A stretch of 64,000 nt of DNA from Rhododendron vialii (Eukaryota; Streptophyta; Magnoliopsida; Ericales; Ericaceae), in contig NC_080561.1 of assembly GCF_030253575.1 (NCBI RefSeq), positions 35,859,564 through 35,923,563 on the forward strand, written 5' to 3'. The translations under genes were made by a program, and so were the position numbers. Numbering within the stretch: the first letter of the stretch is position 1; every line of letters begins with the position of its first letter. Of this stretch, positions 1-11,694 are shown one piece after another. The notes beneath the pieces are model-generated. The model saw only the letters and a program-made list of their open reading frames with translations, was not told the DNA's origin and did not search any database.

Positions 1-737
1 CTTGTAGATGTGTGGTCCCTGGAGTGTTGAGATGACAGAAGAGAAGCCAGAGCGAATGTAAAGGATATTATTGGTATAAAATTATGTACAATCATTTGAG
101 GTACATTTAGGAATTGGGCAGAGTGGAAGGAAATTGGGTCCAATAATTGGACTGGCCCATATATTACCCTTTTTTTTTTAGGCCCACTACGGATTCTACA
201 AAAAATGATAAAAATCGCAAATTATTCTTGAAATATTTTTTATAGGTTCCTGAAAAAAATTACCACTATTAGATATCAGTAAGGGTTGTTTCAAAACTCT
301 TAGCATGTTTCGGAGTTTATAAGGTGCCCTACAAATTCTGAAACATTCTCACCGATATCGGATTGAGCTCATTTTTTTCAGAAATTCATAAAAAAATATT
401 TTAAGAATAACTTGCAATTTGAATTATTTTTGTGGGATCCGTGATGAATTTCAAAAAAAAAAAAAAAATCCTTGCCCATTTAACAAGTACCAAACATGGC
501 ATGAAATGATGAAACAGTGGAGTTTGCACTAAACGGTGGAGTTTTGGGTCACGAGTTAGGTCACCACAGGGGGAATTTGCGTCCCTCTCACACCCAAGAC
601 TTAAGGGCATGTCTCACTAACACGATAAAACTCTCGCTACCTAGTACACGCTACCTCAAAACCCTAGATCCGTTCCATCCGAGTAGAAAGAGAGAGAGGG
701 AGCGCGACAGCGGTTGGTTCTTCTGACGACGTCAGTG
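1..737. repeat. Intergenic DNA with palindromic MITE-like repeat (about 180-455)
   Basis: No gene is recognised here. Positions about 180-455 form an imperfect inverted repeat: the left arm (cgcaaattattcttgaaata) returns as its reverse complement near 395-420, and both arms contain the 'gatatcgg/gagctca' core. The same palindrome recurs at about 28952-29231, so this is a dispersed non-autonomous element. A poly-A run lies at about 453-468. Bases 640-737 lead into the HSP90-like exon and may be its former promoter or 5' leader. Confidence 0.5.
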
Positions 738-854
738 ATGGCGGAAACCGAGACACATTCCAGGCTGAGATCAACCAGCTGCTGAGCCTGATCATTAACA
801 CTTTCTACAGCAACAGAGATCCTTCTTCGTGAGCTCATCAGCAACGCCTCCGAT
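738..854 (+). pseudogene. Broken first exon of a cytosolic HSP90 gene
   Basis: The ATG at 738 is followed by the conserved HSP90 start, but in shifted frames. One frame gives FQAEINQLLSLIINTFYSN, and after a further shift LRELISNASD, the hallmark N-terminal ATPase segment of HSP90. A short deletion after the codons for METET (where family members have FAF) and a 1-base loss in the AACAGAGATCCTT stretch break the frame. The match stops at GAT|GTGAGC, the position of the first intron in plant cytosolic HSP90 genes as I recall it, so the donor site is kept. No second exon (ALDKIRF...) was seen downstream. It is a truncated, frameshifted copy and not a functional chaperone gene. Confidence 0.75.
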
Positions 855-3400
855 GTGAGCCTATTTCTCTCTTTCTCTATTGATCTCTCTGTTGAGACTT
901 GAATCATGTGTTCGTCTGTTGTTTTTATGTGCGCATCTTCACGTTCCTTTTGTTTTTATGTATTCTATGTGCTCATCTTCGCCTAATACCGCAAATCATG
1001 TGTATTTTGTAATGCATGTGTATTTTGTAATCGCTCTCTAGATGATTCGAGTTGGCCGTAATTTACGAATTTTTGATTGGCCAGCATAGTACTGCAGATG
1101 AATTTAACCACAGCATCATCAATCTCATTTGACGATTACTCACTAATCAGAAAATCAAATTTACCATGATTTTTTAAGACACAAAATATGTGTCGTTCAT
1201 CTTGTAAAAGTTTTGATACATAGACATGGTTGAATCATATCTATTTTAGGAGCAATGGAGGGTCGCACCGTTCATAGCTCTTAAGACCAACATTGTTTGT
1301 TCAAATAGGCACCGATGACCGATGAAGTAATTTTTTTACATGAACAACATACACATTGAGACTTGCAAGATAAACAACTTGTAGGGCAGACCCAAGGCTA
1401 GGATCATATGCTAACACCTTATGGAAGCTATATATACATATCAGATCAGGGAAATTTTAGTAGATAGGCACCCCTGTTTTAAGGCCCAAACTGAATTTTA
1501 TATTGGATAATTTGCTAATAACACCTTGAAAATGTTGTTGGACTTTTTTTAACCTCTGCCTCATTGAAGGTTAAGATATAACGAAGTCTTTGGTTTTTCT
1601 TTGTTTAAGGTTAGGGCTTTGGTTTAGTTGCTTTGCATTCTATTCAACAAAAAGGAAATTGATTTTAGCATTTTTCTTTTTATTATTTACACTTTTTTTT
1701 TGTCTTTATCTGACGTGAATTGACTACATTGCTCCTTCATGTGAGTAAAAGTGAGCTTTTTAAAAGGGTAATAAAGTAAATTCATATGAATAAAGACGAA
1801 AAAGAGAATGTGAATGGTAAAAGAATAGAGTATGAAAATCAGTACTCAACAAGAATTGTCAAAAAGTTTACTAAAAAAAAAAAGAAAAGATAAAACCAAC
1901 ATATAGATGTTTTATTTATTTTCTGTGCGATGAACTTTCATAAAGTTTGGTCTATATGTTTTTAAATTTCTTTCTTCGAGACTTTGCATATTTTGACCAA
2001 AAGTTTAAAAAGTTACGTAATCAACAAGGAAAATTAATCAAATCAAAAGAAAAGGAGTATTTGTGAAAAATGAACATTTATGTGGAACCAGGAGGCGGTT
2101 CAGCCATGGGTTTGTGAGGGGAAAATGGGACCCATCTTTTAGGCTCATTGACCGAATTAGTACAGTTAGGTTTTGTCAAAATCATTAAAGTTGACTAATG
2201 ATATTGATAGTTACATGATTACATCATTTTGTATACAAAATGTGAACATAAAAACATGAATTTCTTTGATAGTAAATAAAAGGATAAAATTCACTGACAC
2301 CACTGGGATTTGTCTTAATGACAATTACTCCCCTCGCGTATGAAAATTCTCCCTTCGTTTCAAATTATTGGTCCCCTATTCTAATTGGGATAGTCCAAAA
2401 TATTGATCCCCCTTGAAAAGTAAAAAAAAAAAGAAAAAAAAAAAACTGGTGTGTTCCGAAAATTGTCCTTATAAATATATATTATTACATGTACTTTTAA
2501 AAGGTTAGAATTCTGTAAAGGGACCAATAATCAGGAACGGAAGGAATAACAATGAACACTATGAGGTTACCATGTGCATTTCACTGACAACCCCAATTGA
2601 CAATTTTCTGTCTAAACACGTGATGGAATGAACTGAAAGTAACTTTTAAATAAAATTTCACAATTTCTGATACTTTAGAATAAATAAATAAAACTATCAA
2701 TTATCACTTATATTGAATCAAAATGACTTCATTTTATCCATTAGAGACGTTGTTTTGATAAAAAGAGTAAACTTCATTCATAACTATTTACTGTATTTTT
2801 TACCACTGAGCCTTTCTTTTGTTTGAAAAGACAAAATTATTACTTTTGGTTCGAAACTTGGGGAAAGTTTTTTATTGTTTATTCTATTATTAAAAAGGAT
2901 GAATTTGTAACACTTTTGAAACCATAGGGAGTTTGTAATAATTTCTCAATTTGTTATCCAGTCAAATCTCAGGATGTGTCGGTGAAATTTACCCAAAAAA
3001 AGCAATAGTATTATCATTCCAAAAAAAATTTCCTCAATTTTTGGTCCTAGTCAGCACTTTTTAGTGTCCTAAAAAGATATTCTCAGTTGAAAAATAATGG
3101 ACAAAAAAGTGTTAAGTTTATTCTTTTACCCCTAATTTTTTAAAGTTAGTCCATGCAATAATGATGTTTTTTGAATGGTAAAAGGAGAAAAAAAAAATCG
3201 ACAAGTATAATGATAATGTTTCGTAATATTATTGAAATTTCTAAATGGATCAACAAATTACGATGGGATAATACTGCCGCCAGGTCTGATAAGTAAGCGG
3301 GGCCCACTGTGGAACCCAAGACGTGGACGACTGGACGGGGGGTATCACACGCAAGAACCAGCTGTTGTTATTCCCCCTCTATCATATGCTGCTGGTCTGG
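855..3400. other. AT-rich intergenic region without a recognisable gene
   Basis: No coding homology is visible. It contains a degenerate MITE at about 2349-2548 with ends CTCCCTTCG and cggaaggaat and an inner palindromic 'ggacc/ttggtccc' pair, and a partial relative of the 62.1-kb MITE at about 3040-3080 (cagcactttttagtgtccta). The rest is low-complexity AT-rich sequence. Confidence 0.4.
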
Positions 3401-3429
3401 TCGTTGAATTTCTTTTGGCCAAGATCTCC

Positions 3430-4271
3430 CTCCCTCTAATCCCAGATTGAGGGATCTACAACTCCTCTTCTTTCTGTTTGACCATAGACACAATAGAAAG
3501 AGACAATTTTGAAGAAGAACAAGAAGAAGCTCAGAGAGATCTGGCATTTTCACTTGTGAGGTACTCATCAGTGTAACTATTTTCTTGCACGCCAAACATA
3601 ATACCGTAGTGCCTTTCATTGACAGTTATCCTTGACAGTGAATTCTTGGTTTCTTCTTGAAGTTTGTGCCAATTTAACATCTGGGTACTCCTTAATTTTC
3701 TCTTTAGGGGACTGTACATTTGTTGGTTTGACTCCATAAGAAATCTGGATTACTGGGTTTTTTTTCTTTATCCGTTTGGTTGGTGAGAAAATGATGGAAA
3801 AGGAGAGAACTTAGAGCTAAATCTAAGATGTACAAAGTTGGGTTCTTGGTGACTGTTCATTAGTTGTTGGTTTGACTTTGGTTCTTGGTCTTTTTGATTC
3901 TCTGTTTGGTGGTTGAGAAAATGATGGATAAGGAAATAAATTGGAACTGAAGACTTAGAAGAATTGTTCCTAATTTGGGCCGGGCGATTGAGGTCCTCCA
4001 CCGTACTATGCTTAGGCATTTACTGGCCTTTTGTTGAGTTGGGTTTTGGCATCACTTGGGGCCAGAACTCACTAACATTATAGTTACATTTTTCTCAGCA
4101 ATATAATTTAGAGTTTGAGTTGCTTGTAGATCTTTAATTTAGATATATGCTTAGGTACATTGATCTGTTATGCTCGTGACTTGGGATATCGAGAAATCTG
4201 AATTGTGTTGGTATTTTCATATGTAGTTTTTTTTTTCAGACAAGACAGGTCAATTGAGGAATGATACAAAG
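3430..4271 (+). other. Probable 5' UTR and UTR intron of the IQD gene
   Basis: A GA/CT-rich leader at about 3430-3560 ends at a good donor (GTGAG|GTACTC, exon end 3560). A pyrimidine-rich acceptor (ttttttttcag, ending 4239) precedes 32 bases leading to the ATG at 4272. This is inferred from splice-site strength and position only; the transcription start is not determined. Confidence 0.45.
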
Positions 4272-7200
4272 ATGGAGAGAAAAGGAAACTGGTTATCTTC
4301 AGTAAAGAAAGCTTTCAGCCCCGAATCCAAGGAAAAGAAAGCCCAGGTTTGAGAAGATTTCTGTCTGTTCTGCAGCAAGTATCTTGAGTTGAAATGTGTT
4401 TATGATCATCTAATAACTGCTTTTCAGAAATCTAAGAAGTCGAAGAAGAAATGGTTTGGCAAGGGAAAAACTACTGTTCCCGATTTCTCACCCGAAGAAA
4501 CAGTCGCATTGCCTCATCGTTTTTCTCCACCCGAAGAGGTGACATGGACCGAAGTGGATACTGAACAAACGAAAGAAGATTATTCCTCAGAAGATGACAT
4601 GGAAGATGAGGGTATCGTTGCAGAACCTCAAGCTGTTGAAGAGGTTGTTCAAGTCACTGCTGTAACTCAGTTCACGGGCATAGTTGATGAGGAAGCTTCA
4701 GCAATCAAAATTCAAAAAGCATTCCGTGGATACCAGGTATATGTCTCCTTTTGTCTAAATGAAGTATAACTTTTATCTTTCACTTTCCAACTGTTCTTGT
4801 TTTATTAGATTCCGTTTCTTATCAAATAAAAGGTCCCATGTTAGTTAGTGTGGTTCTTATTGCTTACATCTGCTTTAGAATCATGACATATTCTCCTTGC
4901 AAAAATCTTTCATTGCTAGCTCAATGAGGACAGTGGAAAATTATATGTTGTACTTGAGAAGTAATTGAGCTTAGTTGTCTCATCTGATTCCAACAGCTAA
5001 TTTCAGCTGGCAGATTTCCTTTATTGCGGTTTAAAAGGTTGAGAAAAGTCGTTGACGAAAAAGCATTCTTTTTTTTCAGTCTTCTATTTGCTACATCGAG
5101 CTTGTTCGGACAGAGAGACTACCATCCAGAAATTTTGTTTGGAACCAAATCAATTATGGTTTAGATTTTAGGAATTTTTGTAAGATTGAGGGGCTTGACA
5201 AAGATGTTGCAAAAACCCTGTGAAGGCGGTGTAATGTTGGGGTTTGATATCAGGAGCCACTAATGTAGCAGGGAGTTCGCTGAGGTTTAGTTACTTTTGA
5301 GTGTGGAAACAAGGTTTGTTTTAGGGCTCGAGTATTGCAGAAAGATTCCTAGGCGTTTTGTCTCATACTTGTGTACTTCCCTCTTTACATTGTATTCATA
5401 TGCCTCACATGTGGATGTGGGCAGGGTAATGTCTCAAGGCATATTGCTTTGTAATTTATCTCTCGTATGTTAGTGTGTCTCCCTGCATGCGTGGATGTGA
5501 TCTGCCAAATTGAACCTGAGCTTTTGGGTCTTTTGTAGCATGACTGATTGTTAGGCGGTTGGGACTTTCGAGTAAATATCTATTCAGTACAATTGGCGTA
5601 GTCCTAGCATAGTTATTTTGTCTCTCAACGAAGAGAGATGATTTGAAATATGTCATTGGACTTATTGCAAACATTTTGTCCAAAATTTCTTAGTTAATAA
5701 ACCTTAAGAAAAGTTGTATATTTGACTTATATTTTCGTTTCTTCAATCTATTACAGTATCTTTTTGAAGACGGAAATTACACTGCTATGGCCTATGGATC
5801 TTATTGGAACTTTGCACTTGATTCTCTTCTCCTTTACTTAAGATTTGTACACGTGAAATGATGTAGCTTATCGACTTATTTGCTATTCCCTTTTCACCGT
5901 CTTCAGGCAAGAAGGGGATTGAGGGCTTTGAGAGGGCTCGTGCGGCTGAAATCATTGGTACAAGGGCCGCCTGCAAAACGTCAAACAGCACATGCTTTAA
6001 GATGCATGCAGACTTTGGCTCGTGTGCAGTCTCAGATCCAGTCTAGAAGGATCAGAATGTCGGAGGAGAATCAGGCACTCCAGAGACAGCTCCTACAGAA
6101 ACGTGCAAAGGAACTTGCAAATTTGCAGGTAAGTTTTCTCCCTTAACTCCATTCATTTTCTTCCAAATTGCTTTGCTTAATCTGTATGTGATGTGGCATC
6201 TTATAAGGTGTAAATTGGTGTTCTTGGAATGAACGCAATGCAATTCAAGTAGCGTGCTAGACCAATGTATGAATGTTGTTTGAGGCTGATGAGCTCTGAA
6301 AGTTTTTTAGGATGTGTGTTTGGTGAAATGTACACAGGATTGCAATGTTGATTCAAATTCCTTTCATTTACGGCTTCATACATGGTGATTCCGCCAAATA
6401 TTTTACATGGTTTACATACTATAAGTTCAGGTTTTGTAAAATCTTCTTGTTTGAGTTCTTTGTTGTGAAGAAAGGACAATTCCCGTTGAGAACATATTTT
6501 AAAAGCATGGTTATCGGTTCTTGCTTTATCCAGAAGCACATTGCTCTTTGCTAGTTTTTAACTCTGGTTTAACTTTAACGATGTACCAGATTGGGGAGGA
6601 ATGGGATGCCAGTCTACAGTCAAAAGAACAGATTGAAGCAAACTTACTTAGCAAGTACGAGGCAGCCATGAGAAGAGAGAGGGCAATGGCTTATTCATTC
6701 TCTCATCAGGTAACCTCATGATCCATCTCCTATTTTCTCTGCACATTCTATCTTGTTCATCCAAAAAATGATGGGGAAAGGATAAGACTTCCATGGAAAC
6801 AGAAAATTAGATAAAAGAAACTACCACGTTTCAACGACTTCTAATTTCTGTAGTGTTTTGCAATTGCTAGGAAGATGGTAGCTCCCCCGTGTGTAGGAAA
6901 TGCCATTGGCCATGAATTGATATAGAAGGGAAATTTTGTTGCTAGTTTAGTCGCAACTTTTTATTCTGAATAACTGCAGAAACTTTCGAGTAAGAAGCAT
7001 ATCAATTGAAAAAGAAGCATTTTGTCCGAGTGCACAAATCTTTTTTCGTATGAGCATAGCTACATCTGAAAGAATTCAGCCTTTGATTTAGCTTCCCAAA
7101 TTTGAAATAAGCAGCAAATGCAGAAGAGGCAAACTAGTTCTGCAACTCTAATTAGCGAATATTCAGCTCTTTACTAGTTGTGAATAATACAGCCATTGAC

Positions 7201-7932
7201 TTAGTTTCCCATTATTGAAACAAGCAGAAAACTCAGAAGAAGTCAACAAGACCAGTGACCCTAATGTTCATGGACCCCAACAATCCTCACTGGGGTTGGA
7301 GTTGGTTAGAACGATGGATGGCAGAGAACCAAGGCACATCCGAGAAAGAACTCCACAACGACCAGTCACCCACAAAGAATCCAACACTCAACCTATACGG
7401 AGGAGAAATCACCAAGTCTTTTGTTCGTCATCAACTAAATTCCAAAAACCCTTCCCTGACTTCCAACCAAAAACCGACTCCTCCCAATCACCAGTCCCCT
7501 GCGATTCCCCCATCAGTAACCAAAAAGAAGAAGGCAGAAAGCCCAAGAGAAAGCGTTTTCAGCCCAGATAGCGATGGAAAAAGCGTGTTTAGTGTGCAGA
7601 CAGGGAAGAACAGGAGGCACAGCATTAGTGGGCCATCACCAGCAAGGGATGATGAGAGCCTCGGGAGCTCCCCAGGAGTTCCGAGTTATATGGCGCATAC
7701 TCAATCAGCAAAAGCTAAGTTACGGATGCAAAGCCCATTGGGCTTGGAGAATGGCACCACGCCACCAGAGAAGGGATCATCAGGTTCCTCAAAGAAACAG
7801 CTGTCGTATCCTGCTTCTACGGCTAAGCCAAGGAGGCATTCGGGTCCACCTAAGGTCGAAGTCAGCTCCCTTGAAGGACCCAGTGTGGGGAATGGTGGGG
7901 CCCAGTTGATTCTTTCTGAGCAAGAAGCATAG
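4272..7932 (+). CDS. IQ67-domain (IQD) calmodulin-binding scaffold protein
   Basis: Five exons join in frame with phase-0 introns: 4272-4346, 4428-4736, 5907-6128, 6590-6709 and 7228-7932, giving 476 residues. IQD proteins bind calmodulin through IQ motifs and tether it to microtubules, membranes or the nucleus. Visible features: basic N-terminus with WLSSVKKAFSPE and a lysine cluster (KSKKSKKKWFGKGK); the IQ67 domain at about residues 113-185, beginning AIKIQKAFRGYQ and continuing ARRGLRALRGLVRLKSLVQG, with an IQxxxRGxxxRxxLRAL motif; the diagnostic family intron inside that motif (after RGYQ); NNPHWGWSWLERWMA after the fourth intron; and a C-terminal DUF4005-type motif VPSYMAHTQSAKAKLR. The first ATG in exon 1 gives the family-typical N-terminus. 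All splice sites are GT-AG. The gene looks intact. The family is certain; the exact orthologue (IQD30-32-like subgroup is possible) is not. Confidence 0.93.
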
Positions 7933-8770
7933 GAGAAAACAATGAGAAGAATGAAGATCGAAAAATGGAAAAACCGATAGTGAATGCTATGTTACCACTG
8001 TGTATTTGGATACGTTTCTGTGAAATATTTCCACATCTGAGAGTGTTTCTGTTAAATGAGAGGTCATTTGATTTGTGTATTTACTTCCACGAATGTTAAA
8101 TCATCTGTAAGCCCATTCTTATTTGCTACGGGTTGTTGGTTTGGGGCTCAAAGCAATCTCTTGGGTGAGTCTTGTTGTGTGGTTATTTCTCTTTTCTCTT
8201 TCTTCTCTCATTCTAAAGATTGAGAGAAGTAAAAAACCAGCTTGGAGCTTCTTCTTTTTTTTTTTCTTGTAAAAATTTATGCGATTCTGTCATACTGTGA
8301 ATGCAATAAATCCACTAATTTTCCCTCTCCTTTTTCAAATTTCCCAGGCATGAGGCATCCAATCAATATGAAGCGAGACTTGTGATGCATTTTTGCCTCT
8401 GCTGTTTTGCTACAGAAGACTACCCCTGACCGGAAAGCTGATCGGTAAAAGAAAATTTTATTAACTCGGAATAAAAAGCATATCGGGTTAAAAGGGTGAT
8501 AGCAAAACATGTAACAACACTCGAGTGATAAATTATAAGTAGGTTAGCAAAACCACCAAGCAAATAACCCGTTTGCCCCCAACGAGAAGATAGCAAGATG
8601 GTAACTCGAAAAACAAGGCACCCAAATACAATCAAGTTCATACTAGGAAATACACCCAACAAAAGAAGAAAAACAGCAATTAAAAGCTTATTCTCTCTAT
8701 TGAGATTTGCCCATTTCGTCGTATAATTCCTCCTTCCACTGGCAACCCTCTTATCATCTCAACACGAGAG
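7933..8770. other. 3' UTR of the IQD gene and unassigned downstream DNA
   Basis: Bases 7933 to about 8320 are the likely 3' UTR, with possible polyadenylation signals (aataaa near 8305). Bases 8400-8770 contain a reverse-strand open frame rich in hydrophobic residues that resembles nothing I recognise. No gene is claimed. Confidence 0.35.
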
Positions 8771-9030
8771 CGAATCAACAATGACAGATGTGATTTTAGC
8801 TTTAAATTCGACGGTCTTGTGCATGTATTCATCCTCATTGCCATACAAATTCAAACCCGATGCATCAATCACACCACACAGGGTCGGAGCCAAGATAACT
8901 CAATTTTTGTTTCTGCTCCGAATATCCTCTCAAGAGAGGGAAACGTCGTTGATTGCTTCTTTCATCATAATTTCATCAGTTTTTTTTTTTCTCCAAATAA
9001 AGAAATATATATTTTTTCTTCAGTTTTCCT

Positions 9031-10003
9031 TCCTTGTCACTGTTCCACTTCCTTCTAGTTTCTTGTTCATTGGAGCATTAAGACAGAGAAATATTGTGCA
9101 ACTGCCACTTCACGTGTTTTCTCATCAGCACCATACTAACAAAAGCGGAAAAAATTGAATAAAGACCAAAAAACTATTTTAGGGAAACTAGGTAGAAAAG
9201 AACCGTCCCTTTTAATAGACTGATGAAGCAAAATTAAGCTCCGTGAATATCAATTCATAAAGTTAGGGCTTGTTTGGAACTTATGGAAATGAAAGGAAAA
9301 TAAAAGAAAAGAAAGAAAAGGAAAGTGTAGTGGAAAATTATTCTTTTTTTGTTATCTTCCTCTTTGTTTCTTCTCAACCCAAAAAAGGGAAAATTGTTTT
9401 CCTTTGTATCCAAACAAAGCTTAAGGTGCGGCCTCATTTGACTTTAAAAGTGGAACAATAACTCTTTTTTTGTCTTTATTCAAAAAAAATTTGCATTTAT
9501 TAGTTTTGAGTCAAACTTTTGTAACTTATTGATTCGTCTCAGTGAGAATAATCGGAAAAGTAAAAAATTTTGATCGAAATTCATAATTTTTTTCAAAAAG
9601 ACAAGGATAAGTAAAAAAAAAGTTGACTTATTGACTTTTTTTTGTCTTTATTCAAAAAATTATGAATTTCGATTAAAAAAATTTACTTTTCCGATTCCTC
9701 TCGTCGAAACCGATCAATAAATCACAAAAGTTTGACGTAAAATAAATACGGAGTAAATGCAAATTCCTTGTCACTGTTCCACTTCCTTCTAGTTTCTTGT
9801 TCATTGGAGCATCAAGACAGAGAAATATTGTGCAACTGCCACTTGACGTGTTTTCTCATCAGTACCATACTAACAAAATAAATGCAAATTCCTTGTCACT
9901 GTTCCACTTCCTTCTAGTTTCTTGTTCATTGGAGCATCAAGACACAGAAATATTGTGCAACTGCCACTTTGACGTGTTTTCTCATCAGTACCATACTAAC
10001 AAA
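9031..10003. repeat. Three dispersed copies of a ~112-bp direct repeat
   Basis: Near-identical blocks start with cttgtcactgttccacttcc and end with accatactaacaaaa at about 9031-9146, 9765-9878 and 9886-10003. The last two are in tandem. The copies differ by a few substitutions. The block sits at the edges of the inverted-repeat element at 9460-9765, suggesting duplication by unequal exchange or element-mediated copying. Confidence 0.7.
9235..9765. repeat. Palindromic element, progenitor copy
   Basis: Bases about 9476-9760 fold back on themselves around about 9610: the segment with tcaaacttttgtaacttatt on the left matches the reverse complement of tcacaaaagtttgacg on the right, and ggaaaagtaaaaaat pairs with attttacttttcc. 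A diverged second copy, interrupted by two MITEs, lies at about 10125-11330. The inner sequences resemble those of the foldback element at 19708-20869, so they probably belong to one family. Confidence 0.6.
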
Positions 10004-10172
10004 AGCGGAAAAAAAAAATTTGAATAAAGACCAAACAACTATTTTAGGGAAACTAGATAGAAAAGAACCGTCCTTTTAATAGACTGATAAAGCAAAATTA
10101 AGCTACGTGAATATCAATTCATAAAGTTAGGGCCAGTTTGGAACTTAGGGAAATGAAAGGAAAATAAAAGAA

Positions 10173-10495
10173 GGGGGCGATTATTCGCAGTCCTGTATTT
10201 TCTCCCTTAGCCCACTATATTTCGGTAAATAGTTGTTAAAAATCATACATAACATTTCGGTAAATAGCTGTTGAAAACAAGATTATATTTCGGTAACTAG
10301 ATGTCGAAAATATATTCAACCTTCGGTAAATAACTGTCGAACATACATTTTTGGTAAATAGCTGTTGAAAAAAATATTATATTTCTGTAATTGTATGCTG
10401 AAAATGTATCTCAATTTCGGTAACTAACTGTCGAGTATAATTGGAAATTTTTAACGGACTAAGGGAGAAAATATGAGGCTGCGAATAGTCGCCCC
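10173..10495. mobile_element. Mutator-like MITE, 323 bp, copy 1
   Basis: Terminal inverted repeats of about 35 bp: the left end begins gggggcgattattcgcag and the right end finishes ctgcgaatagtcgcccc, each followed inward by tattttctcccttag or its complement. The interior holds several degenerate copies of ttcggtaaatagctgttgaa. Flanks TAAAAGAAG and TAGAAGAAA match at 7 of 9 bases, which fits an aged 9-bp target duplication of the Mutator type. Comparison with the uninterrupted copy at 9290-9310 shows the insertion point. Confidence 0.7.
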
Positions 10496-10819
10496 TAGAA
10501 GAAAAGAAAGGAAAGAAAAGTGTAGTGGAAAATTACTCTTTTTTTGTTATCTTCCTTTTTGTTTCTTCTCAACACCAAAAAGAGAAATTTATTTTCCTTT
10601 GTGTATCCAAACAAAGCTTAAGGCGCGGCCTCATTTGGCTTTAAAAGTAGAATAGGCCTCATTTGGCTTTAAAAGTGAAACAATAACTTCTTCTTTTTTT
10701 GTGTATCCAAAAAAATTTTATTTATTAGTTTTACGTCAAACTTTTGTGACTTATTAATTCGTTTTAGCAAGAGGAATCGGAAAAGTAAAAAATTTTGATT
10801 GAAACTCATAATTTTTTTA

Positions 10820-11142
10820 GGAGGCGACTATTCGCAGCCCCGTATTTTTTCCCTTAACCCACTACATTTCGGCAAATAGTTGTTGAAAATCATACATAAC
10901 ATTTCGGTAAATAGCTGTTGAAAACAAGATTATATTTCAGTAACTACATGTCGAAAATATGTTCAACATTCGGTAAACAACTGCCGAACATACATTTTCG
11001 GTAAATAGCTGTTGAAAAAAATATTATATTTCGTTAATTGTATGCTGAAATGTATCTCAATTTCGGTAACTAACTGTCGAGTATAATTGAAATTTTTTTA
11101 ACTGGCTAAGGGAGAAAATACGGGGCTGCGAATAGCCGCTCC
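10820..11142. mobile_element. Mutator-like MITE, 323 bp, copy 2
   Basis: Same family, length and interior as the copy at 10173-10495, with ends gaggcgactattcgcagc and ggctgcgaatagccgctcc. Flanks ATTTTTTTA and ATTTTTAAA match at 7 of 9 bases. It is inserted in the same palindromic host element whose empty site is visible near 9590 (cataatttttttcaaaaaga). Confidence 0.7.
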
Positions 11143-11694
11143 ATTTTTAAAAAAAAGACAAGGATAAGTAAAAAAAAAAACTGACTTATTGACATTTTTT
11201 TGTCTTTATTTAAAAAATTATGAGTTTCGATAAAAAAAATTTATTTTTCTGATTCTTATCGTCGAAATCGATCAATAAGTCACAAAAATTTGACGCAAAA
11301 CAAATAAATGCAAAAAAAATTGAATAAAACCTAAATAGAATTATAGTAATCGATAAAATTTAAGCAACGATTACACAACAATAGAATAGTTCAGGGGGTA
11401 AAATGAAATTTAGCCTCTATTATTTCTACTTGTCAAACAAGTCAATAGCACCCCTCTTTTTTCCCGTTGTATATATTTCGACCCCTGTGATGTTTGTGGG
11501 AACCGCTAGAAAGTTCCTTACAATCGAGACATCCCTTCCTTCCTTCCTTCGTCCATTTCAAAATCCAACTTCTTTGAAATTAATTTGTTCAAAACCGGTG
11601 GAGTGTTACCCAAGAATATTCCGCGTCCAAAATTGCAACTTTCGAACAATCCAGGAAAAAATCATCTTCTCTCTCTTAGCTCTCAATCGCAAGT

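Larger units (their letters stand above)
10125..11330. repeat. Second copy of the palindromic element, interrupted by two MITEs
   Basis: Sequence from about 10125 (ttagggccagtttggaactt) to 11330 parallels 9250-9760 in order, including cttaaggcgcggcctcattt and the inverted arms. It is split by the two 323-bp MITEs. A short internal duplication of ggcctcatttggctttaaaa lies at about 10626-10675. Confidence 0.6.

Noticed and set aside
8420-8662. Hydrophobic 80-codon minus-strand frame
   Set aside because: It might suggest an organellar membrane protein, but no family motif is recognisable.
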